Origin: Sphingobacterium griseoflavum
GTDB lineage: Bacteria; Bacteroidota; Bacteroidia; Sphingobacteriales; Sphingobacteriaceae
Assembly: GCF_014653155.1 (NCBI RefSeq)
Contig: NZ_BNAF01000001.1
Location: 1 to 64,000, forward strand
Reading direction: 5' to 3'
DNA: 64,000 bases
Shown in pieces: positions 18,334 through 26,563 of this stretch. A model generated the notes under the pieces. It was not told where the DNA came from and did not search any database. It was given only the letters and a program-made list of their open reading frames with translations. The translations under genes were made by a program, and so were the position numbers. Within the stretch, counting starts at the first letter, position 1. Each line of letters begins with the position of its first letter.

Positions 18334-18879
18334 TTAGTGTTGTTCGGCAAGCCCCATTTTTATCAAGGCAAATACGGCATAGTTTAACATATCTTGGTAA
18401 TTGGCTTTCAAGCCCTCGGATACGATTGTTTGTCCGTTATTATCTTCAATTTGTTTTACGCGTTGCAACTTCATGAGGATTAGATCCGTCAGCGAAGAAA
18501 TGCGCATATCGCGCCACGCTTCACCATAGTCGTGGTTCTTAGCAAACATCAGATCGCGTGTTTCGTTTACTTTTTCTTTATATTTTTCGTCCACAAAGGC
18601 ATAGTCGAGTTCGCTGGGGGCATCTTCAGGAAGCTCCAGTTGCATCATGGCGATGACGCAATAGTTGACGATACCTATATATTCATCTAGTATCCCTTCG
18701 CCTACAAGTGATACCTTTTTTACCTCCAGCGTGCGGATGCGTTGCGCTTTTATGAACAATTGATCTGTCACCGAGGATGGGCGCATGATGCGCCAAGCAG
18801 TTCCATAATCTTTTGTTTTCTTTAAAAATAAATCTTTGCAATAACTAATGACCTGGTTGTATTCGGTACTTGTATCCAT
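18334..18879 (-). CDS. DUF1599 domain-containing protein
   Basis: A 181-residue soluble protein made of two homologous halves: residues about 7-85 and 94-177 both run K.DYG.AWR.MR.SS.TD....K.QR. This is the DUF1599 family, a duplicated nucleotide-modification-like domain of unknown function common in Bacteroidota. It heads the operon that continues with the BT_3928 protein, aroK and GDPD. A -7 type box TATATTTG lies at 18921-18914. Confidence 0.88.
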   Translation of the reverse strand: MDTSTEYNQVISYCKDLFLKKTKDYGTAWRIMRPSSVTDQLFIKAQRIRTLEVKKVSLVGEGILDEYIGIVNYCVIAMMQLELPEDAPSELDYAFVDEKYKEKVNETRDLMFAKNHDYGEAWRDMRISSLTDLILMKLQRVKQIEDNNGQTIVSEGLKANYQDMLNYAVFALIKMGLAEQH

Positions 18880-18913
18880 GTGTTGAACGCTGTTTTGCCT
18901 GTATGTTCTTTGA

Positions 18914-18921
18914 CAAATATA
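18914..18921 (-). promoter_or_regulatory. Candidate -7 element of the DUF1599-aroK operon
   Basis: Reads TATATTTG on the minus strand, a full TAnnTTTG match 35 bases before the ATG. No good -33 TTTG is present at the right distance. Confidence 0.35.
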
Positions 18922-18961
18922 GGCAGAATATGTTATTTGGGGGAACAGGATTGCCCCACTA

Positions 18962-18994
18962 TTTGAGAACTAAGAAAAATAAGTGTTAATTTTG
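18962..18994 (+). promoter_or_regulatory. Candidate promoter of the DUF4269-HipA-DUF3037 cassette
   Basis: TTTG at 18962-18965, 21 bases, then TAATTTTG at 18987-18994. Both boxes match the Bacteroidota consensus. The -7 box ends only 3 bases before the ATG at 18998, so transcription would start at or next to the start codon and give a leaderless mRNA, unless the gene starts further in. Confidence 0.5.
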
Positions 18995-18997
18995 TTT

Positions 18998-19549
18998 ATG
19001 CATGCTGTTAACTTGGATCGGTTTGGCCATATCGAACATTTGAAGATGGGGACGGATCAACAACAGGCGGTCTACCATCTGTTGACGAATGCAGGACTGT
19101 TCGATCAGTTGGAGGCGTATGATCCCCTGCTCGTGGGCACGGTGCCGATCGACATTGCTATTGCAACAAGTGATTTGGATATCGTCTGCTGTGCCAGCGA
19201 TCTCGACGAATTCTGCCGCTTTGCACAAGAAACGTTCAGCTGGCGGGAGTCTTTCCAGCTATTGAAGTCGACCTTCAACCAAGTACCTACTGTTTTGGTC
19301 CATTTTACGTTGTCGACTTTTGAAGTTGAGCTGTTTGTGCAGCACGTCCCCTCCAAATTGCAGCACGGCTATCGGCATATGATTAAAGAATATGAAATCT
19401 TAGCAAGCCGCGGTCCAGATTTTAGAAAGCAGGTGTTGGCGTTAAAGCGTGCTGGTCTCAAGACAGAACCTGCTTTTGCTAAACTACTGGGGCTCGAGGG
19501 CGACCCTTACGAGCGCATACTTAACTATCATATACATGAAAATATTTAA
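18998..19549 (+). CDS. DUF4269 domain-containing, nucleotidyltransferase-like protein
   Basis: A 183-residue soluble protein of the DUF4269 family. It carries a polymerase-beta-type nucleotidyltransferase signature: VGT at residues 46-48 followed by SDLDIVC with Asp59 and Asp61 spaced as a DxD metal site. The biochemical activity of the family is not established to my knowledge. Start at ATG 18998 (MHAVNL); ATG 19046 is a possible alternative. The 3' end overlaps the HipA-like gene by 14 bases, which suggests coupled expression. Confidence 0.82.
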   Translation: MHAVNLDRFGHIEHLKMGTDQQQAVYHLLTNAGLFDQLEAYDPLLVGTVPIDIAIATSDLDIVCCASDLDEFCRFAQETFSWRESFQLLKSTFNQVPTVLVHFTLSTFEVELFVQHVPSKLQHGYRHMIKEYEILASRGPDFRKQVLALKRAGLKTEPAFAKLLGLEGDPYERILNYHIHENI

Positions 19550-20333
19550 ACCGGAGATTCGCGAAGTGCAGATTACGCGATACGTACAGCCGTTTCGGGA
19601 GGGAGGATCGCTGCCGGCACTGGTCGATGCTGATGATGGCTTCAGCTACGTTATCAAATTCCGTGGCGCCGGACAAGGGCGAAAGGCATTGGTGGCAGAA
19701 CTGATAGGAGGGGAGTTGGCCCGCTTTTTAGGATTGCGTATGCCCGAGATGGTATTTGCCGAACTCGATGAATCCTTCGCACGTACAGAACCAGATGAAG
19801 AAATACAGGATCTCTTACGCTTTTCTATCGGAAAGAATCTCGGCGTCCATTTTTTGAACGGCGCGATAACATTTGACCCGAATGCAGATCGGGTGGAAGC
19901 CCTAGAGGCCTCAAAGATCGTATGGCTTGATGCGCTGTTGATGAACGTAGACCGAACGGTGCGAAATACCAATATGTTGATGTGGCATGGTGAGCTGTGG
20001 TTGATCGACCATGGGGCATCCCTGTATTTTCATCACGCTTGGGACAATTGGGAAGAGCAGCTGGCGAAGCCATTTGTGCAAATTAAGGACCACGTCTTGT
20101 TGGGTTACGCATCGCAGGTAGAGGAGGTAGACCGCACATATCGCCACTTGTTTACGGCGGAAAACATACGCAATGTGCTTGATTTGATCCCGGACGAATG
20201 GCTTATGGACGAAAGTCGGGATCTTGATGCTAGCGCTGCCCGGGCTGTTTACCTATCCTTTTTGTTGGGGCGTATTGCACATGCCGATAATTTCATTAAA
20301 CAGTTAGAAGATGAGCGAAAGAACCGTTTATGA
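19536..20333 (+). CDS. HipA-like kinase
   Basis: A 265-residue protein with the layout of HipA/PI-kinase-like Ser/Thr kinases. Lys41 (YVIKFRG) would bind ATP. The catalytic loop NVDRTVRNTN gives Asp139 and Asn144/146, and LIDHG gives the metal-binding Asp158. The extra N-terminal subdomain of full-length HipA (about 440 residues) is missing. Toxin or housekeeping role unknown. Start chosen at ATG 19536, within the DUF4269 gene. It overlaps the following DUF3037 gene by 23 bases; HipA-like/DUF3037 neighbours are a recurring pair in many bacteria. Confidence 0.85.
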   Translation: MKIFKPEIREVQITRYVQPFREGGSLPALVDADDGFSYVIKFRGAGQGRKALVAELIGGELARFLGLRMPEMVFAELDESFARTEPDEEIQDLLRFSIGKNLGVHFLNGAITFDPNADRVEALEASKIVWLDALLMNVDRTVRNTNMLMWHGELWLIDHGASLYFHHAWDNWEEQLAKPFVQIKDHVLLGYASQVEEVDRTYRHLFTAENIRNVLDLIPDEWLMDESRDLDASAARAVYLSFLLGRIAHADNFIKQLEDERKNRL

Positions 20334-20694
20334 ATATGCCGTCGTGCGTGTGGTGCCGCGTGTGGAACGGGAGGAATTTATCAATGTCGGGGTAGCACTC
20401 TATTGCAAAAGGCAGCGCTACGCGGACGTGAAGCTATTTGTCGATGAGGCTAAATGCAGGGCATTGCATGCGGACATCGATCTGGAGCTGATTCGGAGAC
20501 ACCTGGATTCTTTCCGGCGAATCTGTGTGGGCGATCGTTCAGCAGGGAAACTTGCCGAATTGGAACAGGCAGAACGCTTTCGCTGGCTGACGGCAAAGCG
20601 GAGTACGTTGATCCAATGTTCGGTAGTCCATCCGGGACTTTGCGCATCCGCCGAAGAGACCCATCAGGTACTTTTTGATAAATTAATCCTATAG
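20311..20694 (+). CDS. DUF3037 domain-containing protein
   Basis: A 127-residue soluble protein with the DUF3037 signature at its N-terminus, YAVVRVVPRVEREEFINVGV (about residues 8-27), and the typical C-terminal SVVHPGLC segment. The function is unknown; it is known mainly as the partner of short HipA-like kinases, so it may regulate or anchor the kinase. No DNA-binding motif like HipB is visible. Confidence 0.87.
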   Translation: MSERTVYEYAVVRVVPRVEREEFINVGVALYCKRQRYADVKLFVDEAKCRALHADIDLELIRRHLDSFRRICVGDRSAGKLAELEQAERFRWLTAKRSTLIQCSVVHPGLCASAEETHQVLFDKLIL

Positions 20695-20739
20695 AAATAG
20701 TAGGTTTTCGTGAAATGAATCTTAAATTTGAGGCTAGAC

Positions 20740-21558
20740 ATGCAAGGGATGGACGATTTTTATCAACATATATTTCAGAAACAACTAGAAGTGCAGGATA
20801 TGCCGAGTAATTCGCGTATTGCAGATTGGGCAAAGCATGTGCTTCATCTATTGTTTCCGGAAAAGCAATCGGCAAATTTTGGAACTGTGCGGGATGTACG
20901 CCAAGCTTTTGAGGAAGCCGAAGACGAGCTGTTTGCTTTGCTGCAGAAAACAAAGGCCTGTTCGCACTGCGATCACCGCTTGATCGCGCACGAGTTTTTT
21001 GAGGCATTGCCTAGCATTTACGCTGTGATGCTTACCGATGCCGAGGCCATCATGGATGGTGATCCTGCTGCCAAAAGCTTGCGCGAAGTCATTCGCACCT
21101 ATCCCGGTTTTCATGCTATCTGTATATATCGGCTGGCCCATCAGCTGTGGAAGGCCGGTGTTCCGCTCATTCCGCGTATCCTCACGGAACATGCGCACTC
21201 CAAGACCGGTATCGATATCCATCCAGGAGCGCAAATTGGCAAGTATCTATACATTGACCATGGTACCGGGCTTGTCATCGGCGAAACCAGCATAATCGGT
21301 GACCACGTCAAACTTTACCAAGGGGTAACTTTAGGCGCCTTGAGTGTAGAAAAGAATATGGCCAACACCCAACGGCACCCGATCATAGAAGATTTTGTCA
21401 TTATCTATGCCGGAGCTACCATTTTAGGCGGACAAACCGTCGTCGGTCATCATTCCGTTATAGGAGGGAACGTTTGGCTGACCTCGAGCGTAGACCCTTA
21501 TACCACGGTTTACCACCAACCCAACTCAAAATTTATTGACTCTAAACCCCTCGCATAA
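20740..21558 (+). CDS. cysE: Serine O-acetyltransferase
   Basis: Acetylates L-serine with acetyl-CoA, the first step of cysteine synthesis. An N-terminal helical domain of about 130 residues is followed by the hallmark YPGFHAICIYRLAHQLW and a left-handed parallel beta-helix of hexapeptide repeats (GIDIHPGAQIGKYLYIDHG, GDHVKLYQGVTLGALSV). The histidines of HPGAQIG and IDHGTG are the expected active-site residues. It is of the EpsC type. ATG codons at 20740 and 20749 are both possible. The stop overlaps the cysM start by one base. Confidence 0.93.
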   Translation: MQGMDDFYQHIFQKQLEVQDMPSNSRIADWAKHVLHLLFPEKQSANFGTVRDVRQAFEEAEDELFALLQKTKACSHCDHRLIAHEFFEALPSIYAVMLTDAEAIMDGDPAAKSLREVIRTYPGFHAICIYRLAHQLWKAGVPLIPRILTEHAHSKTGIDIHPGAQIGKYLYIDHGTGLVIGETSIIGDHVKLYQGVTLGALSVEKNMANTQRHPIIEDFVIIYAGATILGGQTVVGHHSVIGGNVWLTSSVDPYTTVYHQPNSKFIDSKPLA

Positions 21559-22430
21559 TGGGAAATCTAATCGATACAATTGGCAATACACCGCTTGTCG
21601 AAATAACCTCATTCCATGACAATCCGAACGTGAAGATCTTTGCAAAAATGGAGGGGAATAACCCAGCTGGCTCGGTGAAAGACCGAGCAGCGCTCAACAT
21701 GATTCGATCGGCGCTCGAGCGTGGCGAAATCACCAAAAACTCGAAGCTTATCGAAGCGACCTCTGGCAATACCGGCATCGCTCTGGCCATGATTGCCGGA
21801 CTATACGGCTTGGATTTGGAGCTGGTGATGCCCTCGACATCGACTAGAGAGCGTACCTTGACGATGGAGGCTTATGGCGCAAAGGTGACGCTACTGGAAT
21901 CGATGGAAGTATGCCGCGACTATGCGGAGGAAAAGGCTGCCGCAGGCGATTATTTTATTTTGAACCAGTTTGCCAATCCGGATAATTACGGTGCCCATAT
22001 TAAAACGACTGGCCCTGAAATATGGCGAGACACGGCGGGCAAGATCACGCATTTTGTGAGCGCCATGGGAACAACAGGAACCATTATGGGCTGCTCCATG
22101 TTCCTGAAAGAGAAAAATCCGGCTATCCAGATCATAGGCTGCCAACCTACGGAAGAGTCCTCTATACCGGGGATTCGACGTTGGCCTGTAGCATACTTGC
22201 CGAAAATATTTGATCCGGCTCGTGTGGATACTGTCATCGATATTGCACAGGGCGATGCCACCGCCCGTGCGCGCGAACTCGTGCGCAAGGAAGGTATATT
22301 TGCTGGGATGAGCACCGGCGGAGCCTTTCATGCGGCGCTGGCTGTTGCCCATGGTATCGAAGAGGGGGTGATCGTTTTCATCGCCTGTGACCGCGGCGAT
22401 CGCTACCTCAGCTCCGATCTATTTACTTAA
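21558..22430 (+). CDS. cysM: Cysteine synthase B (O-acetylserine sulfhydrylase)
   Basis: A PLP-dependent enzyme of 290 residues that makes L-cysteine from O-acetylserine and sulfide or thiosulfate. The PLP lysine is Lys41 in PAGSVKDRAA; the phosphate/substrate loop is TSGNTG near 68-73, and the C-terminal cofactor glycine loop reads GMSTGGAFHA. The short length and the CysM-like loop favour CysM over CysK. It is directly coupled to cysE (TAATG overlap), joining two sequential steps. Confidence 0.93.
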   Translation: MGNLIDTIGNTPLVEITSFHDNPNVKIFAKMEGNNPAGSVKDRAALNMIRSALERGEITKNSKLIEATSGNTGIALAMIAGLYGLDLELVMPSTSTRERTLTMEAYGAKVTLLESMEVCRDYAEEKAAAGDYFILNQFANPDNYGAHIKTTGPEIWRDTAGKITHFVSAMGTTGTIMGCSMFLKEKNPAIQIIGCQPTEESSIPGIRRWPVAYLPKIFDPARVDTVIDIAQGDATARARELVRKEGIFAGMSTGGAFHAALAVAHGIEEGVIVFIACDRGDRYLSSDLFT

Positions 22431-22441
22431 TTAGGAATCAG

Positions 22442-23128
22442 CTACAGCTCACGGCTCCATATCTCGTGAATGGGGTCGCCCTTGGAACTGAGGCCGCTGT
22501 GGTGCCATGCTCCGTTTTGGATGGAGCCTTCGAAGGAAAGCTGTGCACCTACCCGTGCGTTGTCTCGCGAGAAGAAAAGGATCTCCTCTGTGTATTGCCC
22601 TCCAGTGAACGTATACAGTCCGCCACCGGTGCCGTAAAACCCTTTCTCCGCCGGATTGATAGCAACCCATTGAAAATATCCATCCACGAGCAGCTTGATT
22701 GTTTTCCGATCTCCTTTTTGAATTTCACTCATCTTGTCGCCCTGTTTACGTCCGGTGATTCGCCATAATCCATCTAAAACTTGTTTTTTACTGGGTTCTT
22801 TGGTCCAAGACGTTCCATCTTTACCCTTCATGCCCGATGCATCAGCATGGATAGGTATGGTAAGTGTCTGTCCAACACTCTCGGCATCAGCATCGTTGTA
22901 TTCAACCTTAACGTTCAAGGATTTTCCGTTAAAGGTAAAAGGGCCACCAAAGGTGGATATGTATTGCTGGTGTTTGTAATGTGTTTGCGAGCAATAACCG
23001 TCTACGAATAGCCATACAATTTTGTCATCGCCTTTTGTCGTATGGTATACGCCGGAAAGCTTGGTCTGCTGGGCAAATCCAAGCAACGTAGCACATAATA
23101 AAATCACTGTTGACATTGCTTTTTTCAT
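22442..23128 (-). CDS. Secreted protein with two tandem homologous domains, unknown function
   Basis: A 228-residue exported protein (signal peptide residues 1-20, ends GFAQ). I do not recognise a named family. Residues about 24-95 and 119-207 align with each other: both begin L.G, contain LFVDGY or LLVDGY, then F.GG...TF.G and a segment with VGQTL or VGAQL, so it is an internal duplication of a beta-rich, perhaps lipocalin-like unit of about 80 residues. It is convergent with cysM and alone on its strand. Confidence 0.7.
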   Translation of the reverse strand: MKKAMSTVILLCATLLGFAQQTKLSGVYHTTKGDDKIVWLFVDGYCSQTHYKHQQYISTFGGPFTFNGKSLNVKVEYNDADAESVGQTLTIPIHADASGMKGKDGTSWTKEPSKKQVLDGLWRITGRKQGDKMSEIQKGDRKTIKLLVDGYFQWVAINPAEKGFYGTGGGLYTFTGGQYTEEILFFSRDNARVGAQLSFEGSIQNGAWHHSGLSSKGDPIHEIWSREL

Positions 23129-23353
23129 GATTTACATGTATTGGTGTGCTTAAAATTAGGGAATTATTGCTGATGTTTCTGCCTTAATTTTTATTTTGGC
23201 TCCTTTGCAGCATATTTATGCTTCCATTTTTTGCGGCGCGCAACGTCGAACTGGCGCTGCTGGAAAGCAATAGGGCTTTGCGCCGAATCCATGCCGGAAA
23301 ATACAAAACTTCATGCCGCATAGTGGAGAGATTAGCATGAAAAGTGTGAACGG

Positions 23354-23914
23354 TTAAATCCAATATTGCAAATGAAGCATCTCCCTCCCGAAAATATTCT
23401 TTTGATCGACCTCTCGAAAACCGAGTTGGAGGTACAGCTTTTTCGCTTTGGGGTTTTCTTCGTCAACGAGCAATCCCAATATGGCATCCTGCTGCTTGCA
23501 GTATAGATCAATAGCATACAGCAAGAGGATTTTGCCTATGCCCTTACCACGAGCTGGAGGAGATACAGCTAGGCTATCCACATATATTTCTCCTGCCTGC
23601 GTCTCGAGTGCAGGATCGATATCCCGGCCATATTCGTTAGCAAGCATATTCAGCACCGGCGCGCGAAGTTGCCGAACAGCCGCGCCAGGATAGCAGCAGA
23701 TTTGCCCCAGCAAGATTCCATCTTCCTCTGCAACGACAATGTGCTCATAGGAATACTGGTTGCCAGGCCTGCTTATCAGAGCGCTAAGGAAGGCATGCGC
23801 CTTTTGTGCATCGCTTTCTCCGATAAAATGAAATACAATGTCCTGCATGGCATGCAACATTAATGTTGCCAGCGCTTGGGCTTCCTGGCGATCTGCCTTT
23901 CTGATTTGAATCAT
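23354..23914 (-). CDS. GNAT family N-acetyltransferase
   Basis: A 186-residue acetyltransferase. The N-terminal IRKADRQEAQAL and the acetyl-CoA loop VSPPARGKGIGKILL (about residues 118-132) are typical GNAT motifs A, followed by LGLLVDEENPKAKKLYLQLGF (motif B). Start chosen at ATG 23914 (MIQIRK). It lies downstream of the trigger factor gene, separated by a terminator. The acceptor substrate is unknown. Confidence 0.88.
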   Translation of the reverse strand: MIQIRKADRQEAQALATLMLHAMQDIVFHFIGESDAQKAHAFLSALISRPGNQYSYEHIVVAEEDGILLGQICCYPGAAVRQLRAPVLNMLANEYGRDIDPALETQAGEIYVDSLAVSPPARGKGIGKILLLYAIDLYCKQQDAILGLLVDEENPKAKKLYLQLGFREVDQKNIFGREMLHLQYWI

Positions 23915-23936
23915 ATGCCTATAACAACAACTAAAA

Positions 23937-23961
23937 AGGCTACCCAAAGATTAGGTAGCCT
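23937..23961 (-). terminator. Terminator of trigger factor gene
   Basis: Stem AGGCTACC / GGTAGCCT (23937-23944, 23954-23961). Read on the minus strand it is followed by TTTTTAG, 24 bases after the tig stop. Confidence 0.75.
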
Positions 23962-23984
23962 CGCTATTTTATAATTACTGATAC

Positions 23985-25319
23985 TTATTTTTCTAATTTT
24001 TCGAAATCTACATAGGTGATTTCCTCTGCATTCAACGTGACATTGTCTTTCAGGTATGCAAACACTTTCAGTGCCTTCGCTTCTTCAAACAAACGATTTG
24101 CCTGTTCGCGGTCTTGCAACAATTGCATGGCAAATTGATTTAACTGCTCGTCGGAAGGCTCATCATTGATGTTGTACATTTTGATTTGCGCGTAGATACG
24201 TTCTTTCGCTAAAGCGATCACTTCGTCGTACTTCACTTCGAGGCTATTCGCCGTGACGATACGGTTTTCAATGATTGTCCACTTTAAATTGCTTAGAAAA
24301 TCTGCAAATCCCTCTTCCAGCTCTTCGTCAGAAATATTTGGATTGGTGGCTTTTAACCATTTTTTAAGGAATGCTTCTGGGAATTTGACATCTACCTTAT
24401 CCATTCCATAGGCGTAGATATCGTTGCGCAACTTTTGATCGGCATTCTGTTTGAAGAGATTTTCGACTTCTTCTTTTACCTTGGCCGTAAATTCCTCCTC
24501 CTTCGTTACGTCGCCAGCAGGGAATAATTTATCGAAAAACTCCTGATCTAGATCCGATTCTTCCAAACGGTTTACATTTTGAACGGTCAGTTCAAATTTA
24601 GTAACGTCGAGCTGCTCGGCTTCTTCTTCGGTGATGCCCAATATGCGGGCGATATCCGCAGTTTTGAATGCTTTTTTGACATCAATCTTCACCGTATCAT
24701 CTTTCTTCAAGCCAACCAATGATTTTTTTACTTTGGCGTCCTCGATAATGTCTGTTCGTATAGATGAGGTTTTTTCGATTCCATCTTCTTTATCCTGCTT
24801 TAGTGTTGCATACAATACATCACCTTCTTCTGAGGTCTCTGGGTTCGTCATCTTGCCGTAACTACGACGTAGGTTTTTTACCCGTTCAGCAAGTGTCGTA
24901 TCGTCCGCTTTGATATCATACGCTTTAAATGACGTTTCTTTGGAAAAAGGGATATCGAATTCTGGAGCCAGACCAATTTCGTAGTTGAACGTAAATGTGT
25001 CGTTAAAATCCCAGTTGTAGCTCGCATCGGCATCACCTTCTGTCGGTAAGGGCTGACCTAATACTTCAAGTTTGTTTTCACCAATATATTCCGCGATCTT
25101 GTCGTTAACCAATTTGTTGATTTCATCAAACAAAATAGATTTTCCATAGGTGCGTCTGATGTGGCCAGCAGGTACCATGCCCGGACGAAAACCAGGTAAT
25201 TTAGCCTTCTTTGCCTGCTCTTTAATAGCTTTATCTACTGTGGGGTTGTAATCCTCAGGTGTTAACTCAACGTTGATTTTTGCGTTGACATCGTCAACTT
25301 TTTGGTGTGAAATATTCAT
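23985..25319 (-). CDS. tig: Trigger factor
   Basis: A 444-residue ribosome-bound chaperone. The N-terminal ribosome-binding domain contains the signature LPGFRPGMVPAGHIRRTYG near residues 40-58 (the GFRxGxxP loop that contacts L23). A divergent peptidyl-prolyl isomerase domain (about 150-240) is followed by the long helical C-terminal arms. Length and domain order match Bacteroidota trigger factors. A tRNA-Leu gene lies upstream on the same strand. Confidence 0.95.
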   Translation of the reverse strand: MNISHQKVDDVNAKINVELTPEDYNPTVDKAIKEQAKKAKLPGFRPGMVPAGHIRRTYGKSILFDEINKLVNDKIAEYIGENKLEVLGQPLPTEGDADASYNWDFNDTFTFNYEIGLAPEFDIPFSKETSFKAYDIKADDTTLAERVKNLRRSYGKMTNPETSEEGDVLYATLKQDKEDGIEKTSSIRTDIIEDAKVKKSLVGLKKDDTVKIDVKKAFKTADIARILGITEEEAEQLDVTKFELTVQNVNRLEESDLDQEFFDKLFPAGDVTKEEEFTAKVKEEVENLFKQNADQKLRNDIYAYGMDKVDVKFPEAFLKKWLKATNPNISDEELEEGFADFLSNLKWTIIENRIVTANSLEVKYDEVIALAKERIYAQIKMYNINDEPSDEQLNQFAMQLLQDREQANRLFEEAKALKVFAYLKDNVTLNAEEITYVDFEKLEK

Positions 25320-25347
25320 ACTCTCGTTTAGCTTTTACGCATTTTTC

Positions 25348-25385
25348 AAAAAAAAATCCTCCCGAGTTTATTAAGTTCGGGAGGA
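25348..25385 (-). terminator. tRNA-Leu terminator
   Basis: Stem TCCTCCCGA / TCGGGAGGA (25357-25365, 25377-25385). On the minus strand it is followed by a run of nine T. It sits between tRNA-Leu and tig, so tig must have its own promoter. Confidence 0.85.
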
Positions 25386-25394
25386 CATCCAAGT

Positions 25395-25475
25395 GCGGAA
25401 GAAGGGACTCGAACCCCCACGCCTTGCGGCGCCAGATCCTAAGTCTGGTGCGGCTACCAATTACGCCACTTCCGC
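25395..25475 (-). tRNA. tRNA-Leu (anticodon UAG)
   Basis: Minus-strand gene of 81 bases with 7-bp acceptor stem GCGGAAG / CTTCCGC, a long variable arm as in leucine tRNAs, T-loop GGTTCGAGTCC, and anticodon loop CTTAGGA giving anticodon UAG (reads CUA and related codons). The CCA end is not encoded. Confidence 0.95.
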
Positions 25476-25500
25476 AGTTATTAGGACTTTTATTGTGGCA

Positions 25501-25531
25501 CAAAGATAGGGACGGAAACTATATTCTGCAA
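25501..25531 (-). promoter_or_regulatory. Promoter of tRNA-Leu
   Basis: On the minus strand: TTG (25531-25529), 20 bases, TATCTTTG (25508-25501). The -7 box is a perfect TAnnTTTG. It would start transcription about 20 bases before the mature tRNA. Confidence 0.65.
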
Positions 25532-25579
25532 GTATTTTTTGAAATTATTTTTAAAAAAATAACAAAATAAAAATAACAC

Positions 25580-25610
25580 TTGCATAAGTCTTTTATATTC
25601 ATTTACTTTG
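25580..25610 (+). promoter_or_regulatory. Promoter of the membrane protein-regulator operon
   Basis: TTG at 25580-25582, 20 bases, then TTACTTTG at 25603-25610, one mismatch from the Bacteroidota -7 consensus. The -7 box is overlapped by the left arm of an inverted repeat (25605-25621), so a protein bound there would block initiation. Confidence 0.45.
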
Positions 25611-25621
25611 AAACACAAAGT
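25605..25621. promoter_or_regulatory. Candidate operator, copy 1 (ACTTTG-N5-CAAAGT)
   Basis: Perfect inverted repeat ACTTTG (25605-25610), 5 bases, CAAAGT (25616-25621), 7 bases before the ATG of the membrane protein gene. The same repeat with the same spacing occurs upstream of the Coq4-like gene at 26564. The operon it heads encodes a winged-helix regulator, the natural candidate to bind it. Confidence 0.6.
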
Positions 25622-25628
25622 TCTTTGT

Positions 25629-26243
25629 ATGGATCAGAAAGATTTAATAAAAGAGATAGGACACATTCGTTCCATCATGGAAAAGTCCTCTAAATTCCTC
25701 TCGATATCGGGTTTGTCGGGCGTGTTGATAGGAATGTATGCACTACTTGGCGCCTTTTTCGCCTATCAGAAAGTGTATGGACTTGGTGGGTTTACCTACC
25801 GAAACCATTATGTGACGGATGAAGGTGTCGTGGTCTACTTGGCTATTTTAGCGCTGCTGGTGCTCGCGCTGTCATTGGGCACAAGCGTGCTCATGGCAAA
25901 ACGGAAGGCGAAGCGACTCAAACAAGCGATATGGAACCCTACCAGTAAGGCCATGTTGGCGGCTATGGCGTTTCCCCTGTTGACAGGCGGGTTGCTGACG
26001 ATGATTTTCGTTTGCAAAGGTTATTTTGCGCTGATAGCAGCCACCTTGCTCATATTTTACGGTTTAGCACTTGCTGCAGGCAGCGTTTACACCTTCAAAG
26101 AAGTACGCTGGTTAGGCATCTTGGAAATAACGTTAGGATTGTTAGCTTTGCTGTTTCCCGGCTACGGACTTTGGTTTTGGGTGGTGGGCTTTGGCTTGCT
26201 GCATATCGTTTATGGTTTTATAGTTTACAAGAAATACGAATAA
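25629..26243 (+). CDS. Hypothetical six-helix membrane protein
   Basis: A 204-residue integral membrane protein with a short soluble N-terminus (about 25 residues) and about six hydrophobic helices; no charged catalytic motif is seen and no named family is recognised. It starts at ATG 25629. It is followed after one base by a winged-helix regulator gene and sits behind a putative operator, so it is probably a target of that regulator and perhaps a sensor for it. Similar membrane protein/regulator/CreD neighbourhoods occur in other Bacteroidota. Confidence 0.7.
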   Translation: MDQKDLIKEIGHIRSIMEKSSKFLSISGLSGVLIGMYALLGAFFAYQKVYGLGGFTYRNHYVTDEGVVVYLAILALLVLALSLGTSVLMAKRKAKRLKQAIWNPTSKAMLAAMAFPLLTGGLLTMIFVCKGYFALIAATLLIFYGLALAAGSVYTFKEVRWLGILEITLGLLALLFPGYGLWFWVVGFGLLHIVYGFIVYKKYE

Positions 26244-26244
26244 G

Positions 26245-26547
26245 GTGGGGTTGGATCTTTCGTTATATAACAAGGTTTTTGAAAATAGGCTTCGTCTACA
26301 GATTATGGGCGTGCTCTTGGCCAATGAAGACTATGATTTCAGTTCGCTGAAAGAGCTCTTGGAAGCCACTGATGGCAATTTGGCTTCCAATCTGAAAACC
26401 TTGGAGAAAGAGGGGTACATCACCGTGGAAAAAAGCTTCGTCGATCGGAAACCGCATACCCGGTATAGGAAAACAACGAAGGGGCAGAAAGCTTTTGCTG
26501 ATCACCTGACCGCACTTGAAAACTTGATTAAACAGCAATACAAATAA
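26245..26547 (+). CDS. Winged-helix transcriptional regulator
   Basis: A 100-residue protein consisting of one winged helix domain: RLRLQIMGVLLANEDY (helix 1), FSSLKELLEATDGNLASNLKTLEKEGYI (helix-turn-helix, about residues 31-58) and a basic wing with RKPHTRYRKTTKG. This is the MarR/HTH-34-like class of small regulators. The start is GTG 26245, directly after the previous stop; TTG 26251 is an alternative. It probably binds the two inverted repeats at 25605 and 26564; that is inference from position. Confidence 0.85.
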   Translation: MGLDLSLYNKVFENRLRLQIMGVLLANEDYDFSSLKELLEATDGNLASNLKTLEKEGYITVEKSFVDRKPHTRYRKTTKGQKAFADHLTALENLIKQQYK

Positions 26548-26563
26548 TTTTTTTTGTACATCA

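Noticed and set aside
23218..23340. A 40-codon open frame (MLPFFAARNVELALLES..) in the 225-base gap before the GNAT gene
   Set aside because: No family likeness, no clear promoter and no neighbour support; could be chance. Listed in case of conservation.
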